DNA from: CAYHCE01 sp964355015
GTDB taxonomy: Bacteria > Cyanobacteriota > Cyanobacteriia > PCC-6307 > Cyanobiaceae
DNA length: 64,000 bases
Reading direction: 5' to 3'
Assembly: GCA_964355015.1 (NCBI GenBank)
Contig: CAYHCE010000018.1
Coordinates: 1 to 64,000, forward strand
Shown: piece by piece, positions 17,315 to 25,310 of the stretch
Numbering within the stretch: position 1 is the stretch's first letter
Layout: the number at the start of each line of letters is the position of its first letter
Notes under the pieces: generated by a model
Told to the model about the DNA's origin: nothing
The model's input: only the letters and a program-made list of their open reading frames with translations
Database searches by the model: none
Translations under genes and position numbers: made by a program

Positions 17315-18403
17315 ATGGTCACCTCCAACCTGACGCGCCTGCCGGTCACCGTGGTGACCGGCTTCCTCGGCGCCGGCAAGACCAGCCTGCTCCGCCATCT
17401 GCTGCTGCACAGCGGCCAGCGCCTGGCGGTGCTGGTCAACGAATTCGGCGAAGTGGGCATCGATGGCGAGCTGCTGCGCAGCTGCGGCTTCTGCCCGGAG
17501 GAGGAGATGGAGGGGCGGCTGGTGGAGCTGGCCAACGGCTGCCTCTGCTGCACCGTGCAGGACGAATTCCTGCCCACGATGCGGACCCTGCTGGAGCGGG
17601 CCGACCGGCTCGACGGGATCGTGGTGGAGACCAGCGGGCTCGCCCTGCCCGAGCCCTTGGTGCAGGCCTTCCAGTGGCCTGAGATCCGCAGTCGCACCCG
17701 GGTGAACGGGGTGGTGGCGGTGGTGGATGGGGAAGCCCTGGCACGGGGGAGCGTGGTCGGGGACCCGCAGGCGCTCGAACGCCAACGGCGTTCCGATCCC
17801 AGCCTCGACCACCTCGCAGGGCTGGAGGAGCTGTTCCGCGACCAGCTGGAGGCCGCGGATCTGGTGCTGGTGAGCCGGGCCGACCGCCTCGACGACGGCA
17901 CCCTGGCGACCGTGCGTGAGCAGGTGAGCCTGGGCTGTCGGCCCGGGGCGGCGGTGCTGTCGATGGTTCGGGGTGCCGTTTCGCCTGCACTGCTGCTGGG
18001 CCTCGACCGCCAGGAAAGCGAAGGCATGGGCGACCCTGGCCATGCCGAGCACGACCACCCTCACGACCACACCCACGTGCCCATCCAGTCTCTGGCGATC
18101 CGGCTGGAGGGCCGCTTCGAACGGGCGGGCCTGGAGCGGGTGCTGGCGGAGCAGATCGTCGACCAGGGGATCCTGCGTCTCAAGGGCTGGCTGCGGCAGC
18201 CCGGCAAAAGCCGTCGTCTGCAGATTCAGGCCGTGGGTCCTCGCCTGGAGTGCTGGTACGACGGCCAGCCGACCGGAGTGGGGACGGGGGGCGAGCTGGG
18301 CGGTGACAACGGCCTCGAGCCCTGCCTCGAACTGGTTCTGTTGGGTCTGCAGCTCGACAGGGAACGGTTCGAAGCGGCCCTGGCTCAGTCCAGGGGGAAC
18401 TGA
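17315..18403 (+). CDS. cobW: CobW-type GTP-dependent metal chaperone
   Basis: A 362-residue COG0523 G3E GTPase. The P-loop is GFLGAGKTS (residues 16-24), the metal site is CLCC (Cys76, 78 and 79), the base-recognition motif is SRAD (187-190) and a His/Asp-rich loop spans 243-254 (HAEHDHPHDHTH). A CobW C-terminal domain follows. Known members bind metal and GTP and deliver Co or Zn to client enzymes. Placement behind a cobalamin riboswitch and hupE supports a role in Co supply for corrinoids. The stop overlaps the end of the convergent small secreted-protein gene by 19 bases. Confidence 0.9.
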   Translation: MVTSNLTRLPVTVVTGFLGAGKTSLLRHLLLHSGQRLAVLVNEFGEVGIDGELLRSCGFCPEEEMEGRLVELANGCLCCTVQDEFLPTMRTLLERADRLDGIVVETSGLALPEPLVQAFQWPEIRSRTRVNGVVAVVDGEALARGSVVGDPQALERQRRSDPSLDHLAGLEELFRDQLEAADLVLVSRADRLDDGTLATVREQVSLGCRPGAAVLSMVRGAVSPALLLGLDRQESEGMGDPGHAEHDHPHDHTHVPIQSLAIRLEGRFERAGLERVLAEQIVDQGILRLKGWLRQPGKSRRLQIQAVGPRLECWYDGQPTGVGTGGELGGDNGLEPCLELVLLGLQLDRERFEAALAQSRGN

Positions 18404-18744
18404 CCCCTGGCACAGACACCGTCCCAGCACAGGGCCTGGTCATCGGTCCAGCTGCCGGTGACCGTCTGCCATGGACCGGCGGTCCGCTGCATCTGCACGC
18501 TCCCCTTGCCGTCATGGCGGAAGTCGAGTCGCTGGCCGTTCTGCTCGATCTGCCAGCGTTCTCCGACCGCTTCCACCGTCATCAGACAGGGACCCCAGGA
18601 ACCCTGACCGAGACGGCACTCGACCGGAAAGGTCTGCGGCCTGGCCTGAAGCGGGGGCGGCGGCAGGACCACCATCGCCAGCAGAGCCAGCCCTGCGGCC
18701 AGCAACATGGTCTGTTCCCTCCGCCGCAGGGAATCGGAAGTCAT
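18385..18744 (-). CDS. Small secreted four-cysteine protein, unknown function
   Basis: A 119-residue protein with an N-terminal hydrophobic segment (MLLAAGLALLAMVVLPPPPL, residues 13-32) that looks like a signal peptide; the ATG at residue 13 is an alternative start. The mature part is about 85 residues, Trp-rich, with four Cys (VECRLG, WGPCLM, ALCWDG, GVCARG) that could form two disulfides. No family was recognised. It converges on cobW with a 19-base coding overlap and is divergent from purS. Confidence 0.6.
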   Translation of the reverse strand: MTSDSLRRREQTMLLAAGLALLAMVVLPPPPLQARPQTFPVECRLGQGSWGPCLMTVEAVGERWQIEQNGQRLDFRHDGKGSVQMQRTAGPWQTVTGSWTDDQALCWDGVCARGQFPLD

Positions 18745-18842
18745 CGCGCGGGTCTTCTGCGTCTCACAGCTTCAACCTGACGCTGCGAGGTGAGGCGGGG
18801 GAACATGGGCTGCCAAGATTTAACAAACGAGCTGCCGCCCTG

Positions 18843-19139
18843 GTGCCCCGCTTTCACGCCCGTGTGCTGGTCTCCCTGAGGCCCTCGGTTCTCGATCCGG
18901 CGGGAGAAGCCGCGCGGGCCGCCACCACCCGCCTGGGCGTGGAGGGAGTGAGCAGCCTCCGCATCGGCAAGGTCGTGGAACTCGAGCTCGACGCTCCCGA
19001 TGCCGCCACCGCTCGCAGCCGCGTCGAGCGGCTCAGCGACCGGCTGCTCGCCAACCCTGTCATCGAGAACTGGCAGCTCGAACTGCAGGAAGTCAGCACC
19101 GATGCCGCGATCACCAGCGCTGAGGACGCCCCGGCATGA
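18843..19139 (+). CDS. purS: FGAM synthase subunit PurS
   Basis: 98 residues from the GTG at 18843. The frame is open upstream through an antisense stretch, but homology-like sequence starts at FHARVLVSLRPSVLDPAGEA. GVSSLRIGKVVELELDA and RLLANPVIENWQLEL are characteristic of PurS, the small dimeric subunit that bridges PurL and PurQ in formylglycinamidine ribonucleotide synthesis. About 15 extra residues trail the usual end. The stop overlaps the purQ start by 4 bases, a normal purS-purQ arrangement. purL is not in the window. Confidence 0.9.
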   Translation: MPRFHARVLVSLRPSVLDPAGEAARAATTRLGVEGVSSLRIGKVVELELDAPDAATARSRVERLSDRLLANPVIENWQLELQEVSTDAAITSAEDAPA

Positions 19140-19789
19140 CGATCGGCGTGGTGGTCTTTCCCGGCTCGAACTGCGACCGGGACGTGCGCTGGGCGGCGGA
19201 AGGCTGCCTCGGCATTCCAACCCGTTTTCTCTGGCACGAGGAGAGGGATCTGAACGGCATCGACGCCGTGGTCCTGCCCGGTGGCTTCAGCTACGGCGAT
19301 TATCTCCGCTGCGGCGCGATCGCCCGCTTTGCGCCGGTGCTGCAGGAGGTGATGGCGTTCGCCGAACAGGGTGGGCCGGTGCTGGGGATCTGCAATGGCT
19401 TCCAGGTGCTCACGGAACTGGGTCTGCTGCCCGGCGCCCTCACCCGCAACCGGAATCTCCACTTCCTCTGCGAACCCACCCAGCTGAGCGTGAGCCCGGG
19501 CGTCAGCCGCTGGCTGGCGGATTACGGCGAGGGAGAGCTGATCACCCTGCCGATCGCCCATGGCGAAGGCCGCTACCAGTGCGACCCCGACATCCTCGAA
19601 CACCTGAACCAGAACGGGCAGGTGGCGCTGCGTTACGCCGCCAACCCGAACGGATCGATGGGCGACGTGGCGGGCCTGACCAACGCGGCAGGGAACGTGC
19701 TCGGTCTGATGCCCCATCCCGAACGGGCCTGCGACGGCCGCATCGGTGGCGTGGATGGCCAGCGGGTGTTCGCCTCCCTGCTGGGCTGA
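19136..19789 (+). CDS. purQ: FGAM synthase glutaminase subunit PurQ
   Basis: A 217-residue class I glutamine amidotransferase. TIGVVVFPGSNCDRD opens the protein, the nucleophile is Cys86 in GICNGFQVLTELG, and the His/Glu pair is in LMPHPERA near the C-terminus. It releases ammonia from glutamine for PurL in the fourth step of purine synthesis. Translation is probably coupled to purS through the ATGA overlap. Length is normal. Confidence 0.95.
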   Translation: MTIGVVVFPGSNCDRDVRWAAEGCLGIPTRFLWHEERDLNGIDAVVLPGGFSYGDYLRCGAIARFAPVLQEVMAFAEQGGPVLGICNGFQVLTELGLLPGALTRNRNLHFLCEPTQLSVSPGVSRWLADYGEGELITLPIAHGEGRYQCDPDILEHLNQNGQVALRYAANPNGSMGDVAGLTNAAGNVLGLMPHPERACDGRIGGVDGQRVFASLLG

Positions 19790-19837
19790 CTGCTGGGCTG
19801 GGCAGGCGAACTGCGGGGTGGGCAACGCCATGAAGAA

Positions 19838-19856
19838 GGGCCCCGGCCAGGGGCCC
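19838..19856. terminator. Hairpin between convergent purQ and peroxiredoxin genes
   Basis: GGGCCCC and GGGGCCC (7 bp) face each other around GGCCA in the short gap between two convergent genes. Neither side has a good T-tract: TAAGG follows on the plus strand and TTCTTC on the minus strand. Use as a bidirectional terminator is plausible but not certain. Confidence 0.5.
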
Positions 19857-19899
19857 TAAGGACGCGGGATCTCGCTCCCCCGATCGATCGAGCCGATGC

Positions 19900-20502
19900 T
19901 CAGTTGACGGCGGCGAAGAATTCCTTGCTGCCGACGGGGTCGGGCTTCATGGTCTTCTCACCGGGGGTCCAGTTGGCGGGGCAGACCTGATCGGGGTGGG
20001 AATGGACGTACTGGAAGGCCTGCAGGATGCGCAGGGTCTCCTCGACGTTGCGGCCCACGCCCAGGTTGTTGATCGTGGCGTGCTGGATCACGCCCTCCGG
20101 ATCGATCAGGAACAGGCCGCGCAGGGCGACGCCTGCGTCCTCGTCGAGCACGTTGTAGGCAGCGGCGATCTCCTTCTTGAGGTCGGCGACGAGGGGGTAG
20201 GCGATGTCGCCGAGTCCACCATGCTTGCGGTCGGTCTGGATCCAGGCCAGATGGCTGAACTGGCTGTCGACCGAGACGCCGAGAACTTCGGTGTTGCGGC
20301 TGGTGAACTCGGAGTAGCTGTCGCTGAACGCCGTGATCTCCGTGGGGCAGACGAAGGTGAAGTCCAGTGGGTAGAAGAACAGCACCACGTACTTGCCGCG
20401 GTACTGGGAGAGAGTGACCTGCTGGAATTCCTGGTCCACCACGGCGGTGGCGCTGAAATCGGGGGCCTGCTGCCCAACGCGCAGGGGAGCGTTGACGGTC
20501 AT
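19900..20502 (-). CDS. Typical 2-Cys peroxiredoxin
   Basis: 200 residues from the ATG at 20502; an upstream in-frame start at 20520 would add six residues. The peroxidatic Cys52 is in FTFVCPTE and the resolving Cys174 in VCPANW. The GGLG motif (95-98) and an EFF tail near the end are marks of the overoxidation-sensitive eukaryotic-like type found in cyanobacteria and chloroplasts. It reduces hydrogen peroxide and organic peroxides using thioredoxin. A 14-base palindrome lies in its leader. It is convergent with purQ. Confidence 0.95.
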   Translation of the reverse strand: MTVNAPLRVGQQAPDFSATAVVDQEFQQVTLSQYRGKYVVLFFYPLDFTFVCPTEITAFSDSYSEFTSRNTEVLGVSVDSQFSHLAWIQTDRKHGGLGDIAYPLVADLKKEIAAAYNVLDEDAGVALRGLFLIDPEGVIQHATINNLGVGRNVEETLRILQAFQYVHSHPDQVCPANWTPGEKTMKPDPVGSKEFFAAVN

Positions 20503-20540
20503 GACGGTGGGACGAGACAAGGTGGAGTGCAGGGAGCGCA

Positions 20541-20554
20541 GTCCGAACTCGGAC
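20541..20554. repeat. Palindrome in the peroxiredoxin leader region
   Basis: GTCCGA and TCGGAC are perfect complements separated by AC, 39 bases upstream of the peroxiredoxin ATG. It could be a repressor site or a small leader hairpin. The length is short enough that chance in G+C-rich sequence is possible. Confidence 0.4.
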
Positions 20555-20675
20555 CGACTACCACTTGAGGCCGCAACAATTTATCACGGAAGTCCGATGC
20601 CCTGCTGGGCCTAGGCTTGGTCAGGAGCAAAGGCAGTACAGCTGCCCACTCCCACTCTTCCGATCCTGCCTCCCG

Positions 20676-20993
20676 ATGCCCTGGGACCCCGTCCTGCTGC
20701 GCAAGTACAACAACACCGGTCACTTCCGCCTGCTCAACCAGTTGCGCAGCGAGTTGAAGGCCCATCCCCTCAACCGCCAGCAGGGCGAGGAGCAGGATGG
20801 CGGTCGAGTCCGCACCGGCCCCCTGGTCAGGGCCGTCGAGGTGCGACCCCAGGCCTACGGGCGCCAGCGCCGCTACGCAGGCACTGTCCCGGCACCGAAT
20901 CTGCCGCCGGCGCCAGCCAGCCCGGAAGGTGCGGGAGGGGCCGGATCGGCAGCCAGCTTCCGCGATCGCCTCAATGCGATCGAGATGCGCTGA
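20676..20993 (+). CDS. Small conserved cyanobacterial protein, unknown function
   Basis: 105 residues from the ATG at 20676; the frame is open upstream, but the region before it is the peroxiredoxin promoter. The N-terminal half (MPWDPVLLRKYNNTGHFRLL, then NQLRSELKAHPL) is the kind of segment conserved in short picocyanobacterial proteins. The second half is a Pro/Ala/Gly-rich linker ending in FRDRLNAIEMR. No membrane segment or catalytic motif. Function unknown. A TAGGCT box at 20612-20617 could be its -10 element. Confidence 0.65.
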   Translation: MPWDPVLLRKYNNTGHFRLLNQLRSELKAHPLNRQQGEEQDGGRVRTGPLVRAVEVRPQAYGRQRRYAGTVPAPNLPPAPASPEGAGGAGSAASFRDRLNAIEMR

Positions 20994-21036
20994 TCTCGCG
21001 AAAGGAACTTGGACTACGCGGACGCGACCATACCAA

Positions 21037-21110
21037 TGGCTCGGGGGAGACTTGAACTCCCGACCTTGGGGTTATGAATCCCACGCTCTAACCAGCTGAG
21101 CTACCGAGCC
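21037..21110 (-). tRNA. tRNA-Met (CAU), elongator-like
   Basis: A 74-base cloverleaf. The acceptor stem pairs GGCTCGG with CCGAGCC, the D-stem is GCTC/GAGC, the anticodon loop is TTCATAA and the T-arm is GGGAG TTCAAGT CTCCC, with discriminator A; CCA is not encoded. A full first acceptor pair (G1-C72) argues against initiator fMet, whose first pair is unpaired. A CAU anticodon also allows tRNA-Ile with lysidine. The base at position 31 (A) faces C39, a mismatch at the end of the anticodon stem. Confidence 0.93.
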
Positions 21111-21121
21111 GCGTTGGAAGC

Positions 21122-21127
21122 ACTTTA
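21122..21127 (-). promoter_or_regulatory. Possible -10 element of the tRNA gene
   Basis: TAAAGT on the minus strand lies 11 bases before the first tRNA base, an expected distance for a -10 box. No matching -35 was recognised. Confidence 0.4.
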
Positions 21128-21192
21128 GACGATCGCCTCCCCGGATTCCAGCCATTTCACTCCGCAGCCTCAGGCAGCGGGAGCGGGCCAGC

Positions 21193-22263
21193 TCAGGCCC
21201 TGTCGGGGAGGAACGGCAGAGGATTCACAGCGCCGCGGCCGGCGGGATGGATCTCGAAGTGGAGGTGTGGGCCGGTGCTCTGGCCGGTGCTGCCCATCTC
21301 GGCGATCGGTGTGCCCTGGGCGACCTCCTGACCGGCCCGCACCAGCAGACGACTGTTGTGGCCGTAACGAGTCATGCTGCCGTCGGGATGGAGGATCTCG
21401 ACCACGTAGCCGTAGCCGCCGTCATTCCAGCCGGCGACGCTCACCCGACCTTCACGGGCCGCCACGATGGGGGTTCCCACGTTGTTGGCGACATCGATGC
21501 CCCTGTGCATCCTTCCCCAGCGCCAGCCGTAACCGGAGCTGAACACCCCACGGGTCGGCCAGATCCAGCGGCTTCCCACCATGGAAGGTGCAGGTTCTTT
21601 CCACTGCTCCTGCTTGCGGCCGAAATTAGGGAGTTCGGGCCAGCTCAGCCCACCGCTGCCCACAGGGTTGAGGCCGAGAACCATACGGGAGCGGCCGGGC
21701 GAGGAATTGGCCAGCTGGATCTGGGTGCCGGCCACGAGACGGGCGGCTTCCAGACCAGGATTGAGCCTCAGCAGATCCTGGATGGTTACGCCGTAGCGCT
21801 GAGCGATCTTGACGAGGCTGTCGCCGAAGCGAACGACGCCGGTGGATTCAAGCGGCGGCGGGGTTGTCACCGGAGCCGAACGGCGCAGTTCGGTGGTGTC
21901 GAGGGAGGCAAGCTGCTTGGCCTGATCCGCCTTCTGTGAGGGGAGCACCACCCAGTCGCCGCGACTGAACTCATGGTCCTCGTCGACGTCGTTCAGATGG
22001 GCCAGCGGGGTTTCCTGCACCCGCAGCTGGCTGGCCAGATCTTCGAGGCTGATGCCGGAGCGGATCCGCACCCAGAGCCTGTCGGCCCGGGGGAGAGCGG
22101 CGAGCAGCACAGGCTCCGGTGGGGGCTCAGCAACCAGCCGCTCGGGCATCGTGTCAAGGCCGGGGCCACGGGAATCGGCAATGCCGGGAATGGCGCCAGC
22201 GGCCATCAGAGAGAGAACCGGCATGGTTCCCAGCAGGGGCAATAACAGATGCGAAGGCTTCAT
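21193..22263 (-). CDS. LysM and M23 peptidase domain protein
   Basis: 356 residues from the ATG at 22263, which gives a signal peptide (MKPSHLLLPLLGTMPVLSLM); an upstream in-frame extension of 29 residues looks spurious. Two LysM-like segments follow: one with RSGISLEDLASQLRVQETPL and one with VRFGDSLVKIAQRYGVTIQD. The C-terminal M23 domain has the zinc-ligand motifs HRGIDVA (HxxxD) and HLHFE (HxH). Such proteins are peptidoglycan endopeptidases or amidase activators in the periplasm, with LysM binding glycan. It stands alone between the tRNA gene and trmL. Confidence 0.9.
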   Translation of the reverse strand: MKPSHLLLPLLGTMPVLSLMAAGAIPGIADSRGPGLDTMPERLVAEPPPEPVLLAALPRADRLWVRIRSGISLEDLASQLRVQETPLAHLNDVDEDHEFSRGDWVVLPSQKADQAKQLASLDTTELRRSAPVTTPPPLESTGVVRFGDSLVKIAQRYGVTIQDLLRLNPGLEAARLVAGTQIQLANSSPGRSRMVLGLNPVGSGGLSWPELPNFGRKQEQWKEPAPSMVGSRWIWPTRGVFSSGYGWRWGRMHRGIDVANNVGTPIVAAREGRVSVAGWNDGGYGYVVEILHPDGSMTRYGHNSRLLVRAGQEVAQGTPIAEMGSTGQSTGPHLHFEIHPAGRGAVNPLPFLPDRA

Positions 22264-22408
22264 GCAGAAATTCACCGAACGGACAAGACTCGCTGGAGAA
22301 GCCACCATCCGCGAGCCGCGCCGACAGTAGCGGCCGGAACCAATCCTCACAAGTCTTCAGGGTCACCAGTCTGACCGGCAGATCGACCAGTCCCGGTCGG
22401 GGAGGAGC

Positions 22409-22885
22409 TCAGATCCCTGTCTCCAGCTGCCTCCGCGCCTCGAAAAGCACCACCGCGGCCGCCACCGAGAGATTGAGGCTGCGGACCCCGCCACCGCAGC
22501 GCACCGACCCCGGCATCGGGATGGTGAGGCAGCCATCGGCCTGCGCCAGCACGTCCTCGGGGAGCCCGTCGCTCTCCCTTCCAAGCAGCAGCCAGTCGTC
22601 GTCATGGAAGGCGCAGGCGTGGTACGGACGCTCAGACCGGCTGCTCAGGGCGAGCAGGCGCCCGCCGCGGCGTTCCCGCTCCTCCAGGAACGCCCCGAAG
22701 CCGCTGTGCCGGGTCAGCTGCACCCAGGGCCAGTAGTCAAGTCCGGCTCGCCTGAGCTGACGGTCGTCGATGCGGAACCCGAGCGGTTCGATCAGGTGCA
22801 GCTCCGTGCCTGTGGCTGCGCAGGTGCGGGCCACATTGCCGGTGTTGGGTGGGATCTGGGGCTGATAGAGCACTAGGCGGGGCAT
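22409..22885 (-). CDS. trmL: tRNA (cytidine/uridine-34 2'-O) methyltransferase
   Basis: 158 residues from the ATG at 22885; a 68-residue upstream extension in frame is a shadow of cobU. It is a minimal SPOUT enzyme: YQPQIPPNTGNVARTCAATG at the N-terminus, LGRESDGLPEDVL (the GxExxGL knot motif) and IPMPGSVRCGGGVRSLNLSV at the C-terminal trefoil knot, with the SLN motif that binds AdoMet. It methylates the wobble ribose of certain leucine tRNAs. The gap to cobU is 5 bases, so the two are probably one transcript. Confidence 0.9.
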   Translation of the reverse strand: MPRLVLYQPQIPPNTGNVARTCAATGTELHLIEPLGFRIDDRQLRRAGLDYWPWVQLTRHSGFGAFLEERERRGGRLLALSSRSERPYHACAFHDDDWLLLGRESDGLPEDVLAQADGCLTIPMPGSVRCGGGVRSLNLSVAAAVVLFEARRQLETGI

Positions 22886-22890
22886 GGATC

Positions 22891-23442
22891 TCAGCCATCG
22901 GGCACCGGCTGGCTGAGGGCGAGCAGATCGAGGGCCCGGCCATGCAGCACCAGCCAGCTGGCTTCGCAGCGGGTGTGGAGGAGCTGCTGCAGCCGGCCGA
23001 GACGATCCCGGAAGCGACCGCCGATGGCGGTGGCGGGCACCACCCCCCAGCCGGCTTCCTCGCAGACGATCAGACGCGGCGAGGAGCACCGCCCGAGAGC
23101 GTCCAGCAAGGCCTTCTGGCAGAGCTCCCAGTCATCCCGATCCAGGGCCAGGTGATGGGCCAGCCAGGTGCCGAGGGAATCGATCAGCAGCAGGTGGCCG
23201 CTGGGGACGCGATCCAGGGCCGCTGCCAGCTCGCCTTCCACCTCCCAGGTCGACCAGCCCTCCGGTCGCCGCCGGCGATGGAGGAGCAGCCGTTCCTGCC
23301 AGGCATCGTCGTCGGGAAGACACGGTCCGGTGGCGAGATAGACCACGGGCAGGCCGCTCGCGGCGGCCAGCCTTTCCGCCCAGCGGCTCTTGCCGCTGCG
23401 GCTGGGACCGCTCACCAGGATCAGGCCGGTAGGCTCAGCCAC
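22891..23442 (-). CDS. cobU: Adenosylcobinamide kinase / guanylyltransferase
   Basis: 183 residues starting at GTG. The P-loop is GPSRSGKS (residues 12-19), then VVYLATGP and HRRRRPEGWSTWE, all typical of CobU/CobP, the bifunctional enzyme that phosphorylates adenosylcobinamide and activates it with GTP for nucleotide-loop assembly. Its start overlaps the pcxA stop by 8 bases and it is followed closely by trmL. It is one of four corrinoid-related loci in the window. No riboswitch is apparent upstream. Confidence 0.93.
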   Translation of the reverse strand: MAEPTGLILVSGPSRSGKSRWAERLAAASGLPVVYLATGPCLPDDDAWQERLLLHRRRRPEGWSTWEVEGELAAALDRVPSGHLLLIDSLGTWLAHHLALDRDDWELCQKALLDALGRCSSPRLIVCEEAGWGVVPATAIGGRFRDRLGRLQQLLHTRCEASWLVLHGRALDLLALSQPVPDG

Positions 23443-24577
23443 CGCCGTTCATGTTGCGCAGGGTCGCCACCGAGGATGGCGAGACGCGATTGAGATAACG
23501 GAAGATCCAGTACTTGAAGATCGTGGCGAGGATGACCGGGAACGTGGCGATGAACAACAGGATGAAGTTCTCGCGTTGGGGGATCCCCAGATGGTTGGCC
23601 ACGCCATCGAGCAGCACGGTCCATCCCTCCGGGCTGTGAAACCCCACGAAGATGTCGGTGAACAGGATGATGGCGAACGCCTTGGCACTGTCGCTCAGGC
23701 CATAGACGAGCTCGTCCACGAAGCTCCGCAGCACGCGGATCTCCTCACGGCCGAACAGGCAGACCAGGAAGAAACCGAGCAGTCCGACCAGGTCGGAGAT
23801 GATGTTCTTGATCGCCTGGGTGCTCTTGCCGTCGGCCTCCTTCTTCAGAACGGCAGCACGGGTGGCCAGGGCCTTGTGCAATGCTTCGGGGTTCGGGAGT
23901 TCCTCCCCCTTGAGCAGGGCATCGAACTCGATTTCCGCCTTGTAGATCCGCAGCTTCTCTACTGCGGCCTCCTCCAGCTGGGGCTTGGTGTAACTGAGGA
24001 AAGAAACATCAGGTGCCAGACGGTCGACCAGGGGGGAGATCAGGAAGGTGCGACTCGCCTGCTGCAGCAGCAGGGGTACCAGCACCAGCAGCAGCAGAAT
24101 CCGCAGCGACACCAGGGTGGTGTCGCGACGACGCCGGAAACCTGCCACCACACTGGCCTCGGCCTCCGGATCCAGCTGGCGGCGAACCCTCTCCACAGCC
24201 CCCAGCAGGCTGCGCGGCAGCAGTTCCGGGGAACGGCTGAGGCTCGGCTGGCCGGTTCGGGTGTTGTAGCGGGACTCCACCACTTCGATCAGTTGCAGCT
24301 GCCGCTGCTCCTGGGAATCGAGTTCGTGCCGGCGCGGCCGGAGATCCGCCAGCACGTCACGGCAGATCTGAAGCGCCCCACGGAAGCGCCGCAGCATCTG
24401 GGCCTGTACCGGCCGGGGCAGGCTGAGTTCGAGGTCGGCCCGCACGGGCCTGTCGTTGTAGTACTCGAGCTCCAGGCTCTGAATCAGCAGGGCGGCTTCG
24501 TAGGCCCGCTCCAGATCACTGTCGAGATCGATCGAGCGTGCCTTGCCGAAGGCCCCCATCCAGTCACGCAGGGCCAT
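23435..24577 (-). CDS. pcxA: Proton extrusion protein PcxA (CemA family)
   Basis: 380 residues. A soluble N-terminal half (WMGAFGKARSIDLDSDLERA, AYEAALLIQSLELEYYNDRP) is followed by a first membrane segment (LRILLLLVLVPLLLQQASRT) and a C-terminal membrane domain including GLLGFFLVCLFGREEIRVLR, DIFVGFHSPEGW and FVATFPV-type sequence ending KYWIFRYLNRVSPS. These are hallmarks of PcxA/CemA, which in Synechocystis is needed for light-induced proton extrusion and indirectly inorganic-carbon uptake. It is located in the cytoplasmic membrane. The stop overlaps cobU by 8 bases. Confidence 0.93.
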   Translation of the reverse strand: MALRDWMGAFGKARSIDLDSDLERAYEAALLIQSLELEYYNDRPVRADLELSLPRPVQAQMLRRFRGALQICRDVLADLRPRRHELDSQEQRQLQLIEVVESRYNTRTGQPSLSRSPELLPRSLLGAVERVRRQLDPEAEASVVAGFRRRRDTTLVSLRILLLLVLVPLLLQQASRTFLISPLVDRLAPDVSFLSYTKPQLEEAAVEKLRIYKAEIEFDALLKGEELPNPEALHKALATRAAVLKKEADGKSTQAIKNIISDLVGLLGFFLVCLFGREEIRVLRSFVDELVYGLSDSAKAFAIILFTDIFVGFHSPEGWTVLLDGVANHLGIPQRENFILLFIATFPVILATIFKYWIFRYLNRVSPSSVATLRNMNGGG

Positions 24578-24583
24578 CGGGAA

Positions 24584-25282
24584 TCAACGGGAGAACACCC
24601 ACCAGGTGAGCATCGGCACGACGCTCCCCAGCACCAGCAGAACCACAACCCAGAGGAAGCCGTTGCCGGAGGCCGTTTCCTCCTTTGTGGGAATGTTGCT
24701 CACGACCGGGGCCACATCCTCCAGGACGGGGGGACCCGGATCATCGCCTCCCCGGAGCACGGTGTCGAGGCGGTTGAGGGCATCCAGGGAAGCCTGGCGG
24801 TAGCGGGCACCCAGGCGCAGGGGCACCGCCATGGTGCTGTCGGCGGTGTTGCGCAACAGGGGCTCCGGCAGCTGGTCGAGCAGGTCGGGGGAGACGACCA
24901 CGGCCGCCGTGTTCGTCTGGGCGTCGATCAGGAGCAGCAGGGATCCTGGCTCCGCTTCGGAGCCCAGGCTCCAGCGTTCGAGCAGCTGACGACCGAGACT
25001 GTCGAGGTCCAGTCCATAGTCGAGGCGCTGCAAGGTCACGAGGCGGGCCTCGATGTGGTCGGCTGCAAGGTCCGCCAGCCGGTGCTCCAGCTCGGACGCT
25101 GTGGCACGGCTGAACAGGGAGGCCGTGTCGATCACGTGCTGCTGCCGACCGGGGGTCGGCAGGTCACGGGCACCGACGGCAAAGGCGGCCGACGCCGGAG
25201 CGAGCTGGACGAGCAGCGCCGCGAGGAGGGCCAGCAGGTGGGGCAGCAGACGCACGGGTATCGGGACGGGCGTTGTTGCCAC
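24584..25282 (-). CDS. TPM domain membrane protein (Psb32-like)
   Basis: 232 residues from a GTG start. An N-terminal signal or anchor (RLLPHLLALLAALLVQLAP) is followed by a TPM domain (ARDLPTPGRQQHVIDTASLF, ARLVTLQRLDYGLDLDSLGR) and a C-terminal membrane helix (GFLWVVVLLVLGSVVPMLTW). This order resembles Psb32 and plant TLP18.3, thylakoid TPM proteins involved in photosystem II repair. Whether this is Psb32 itself or a paralogue cannot be settled here. It lies 6 bases upstream of pcxA on the same strand, so the two are probably co-transcribed. Confidence 0.8.
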   Translation of the reverse strand: MATTPVPIPVRLLPHLLALLAALLVQLAPASAAFAVGARDLPTPGRQQHVIDTASLFSRATASELEHRLADLAADHIEARLVTLQRLDYGLDLDSLGRQLLERWSLGSEAEPGSLLLLIDAQTNTAAVVVSPDLLDQLPEPLLRNTADSTMAVPLRLGARYRQASLDALNRLDTVLRGGDDPGPPVLEDVAPVVSNIPTKEETASGNGFLWVVVLLVLGSVVPMLTWWVFSR

Positions 25283-25310
25283 AGTTTGGCGCCCGCTGTC
25301 ACGTTTGGCG

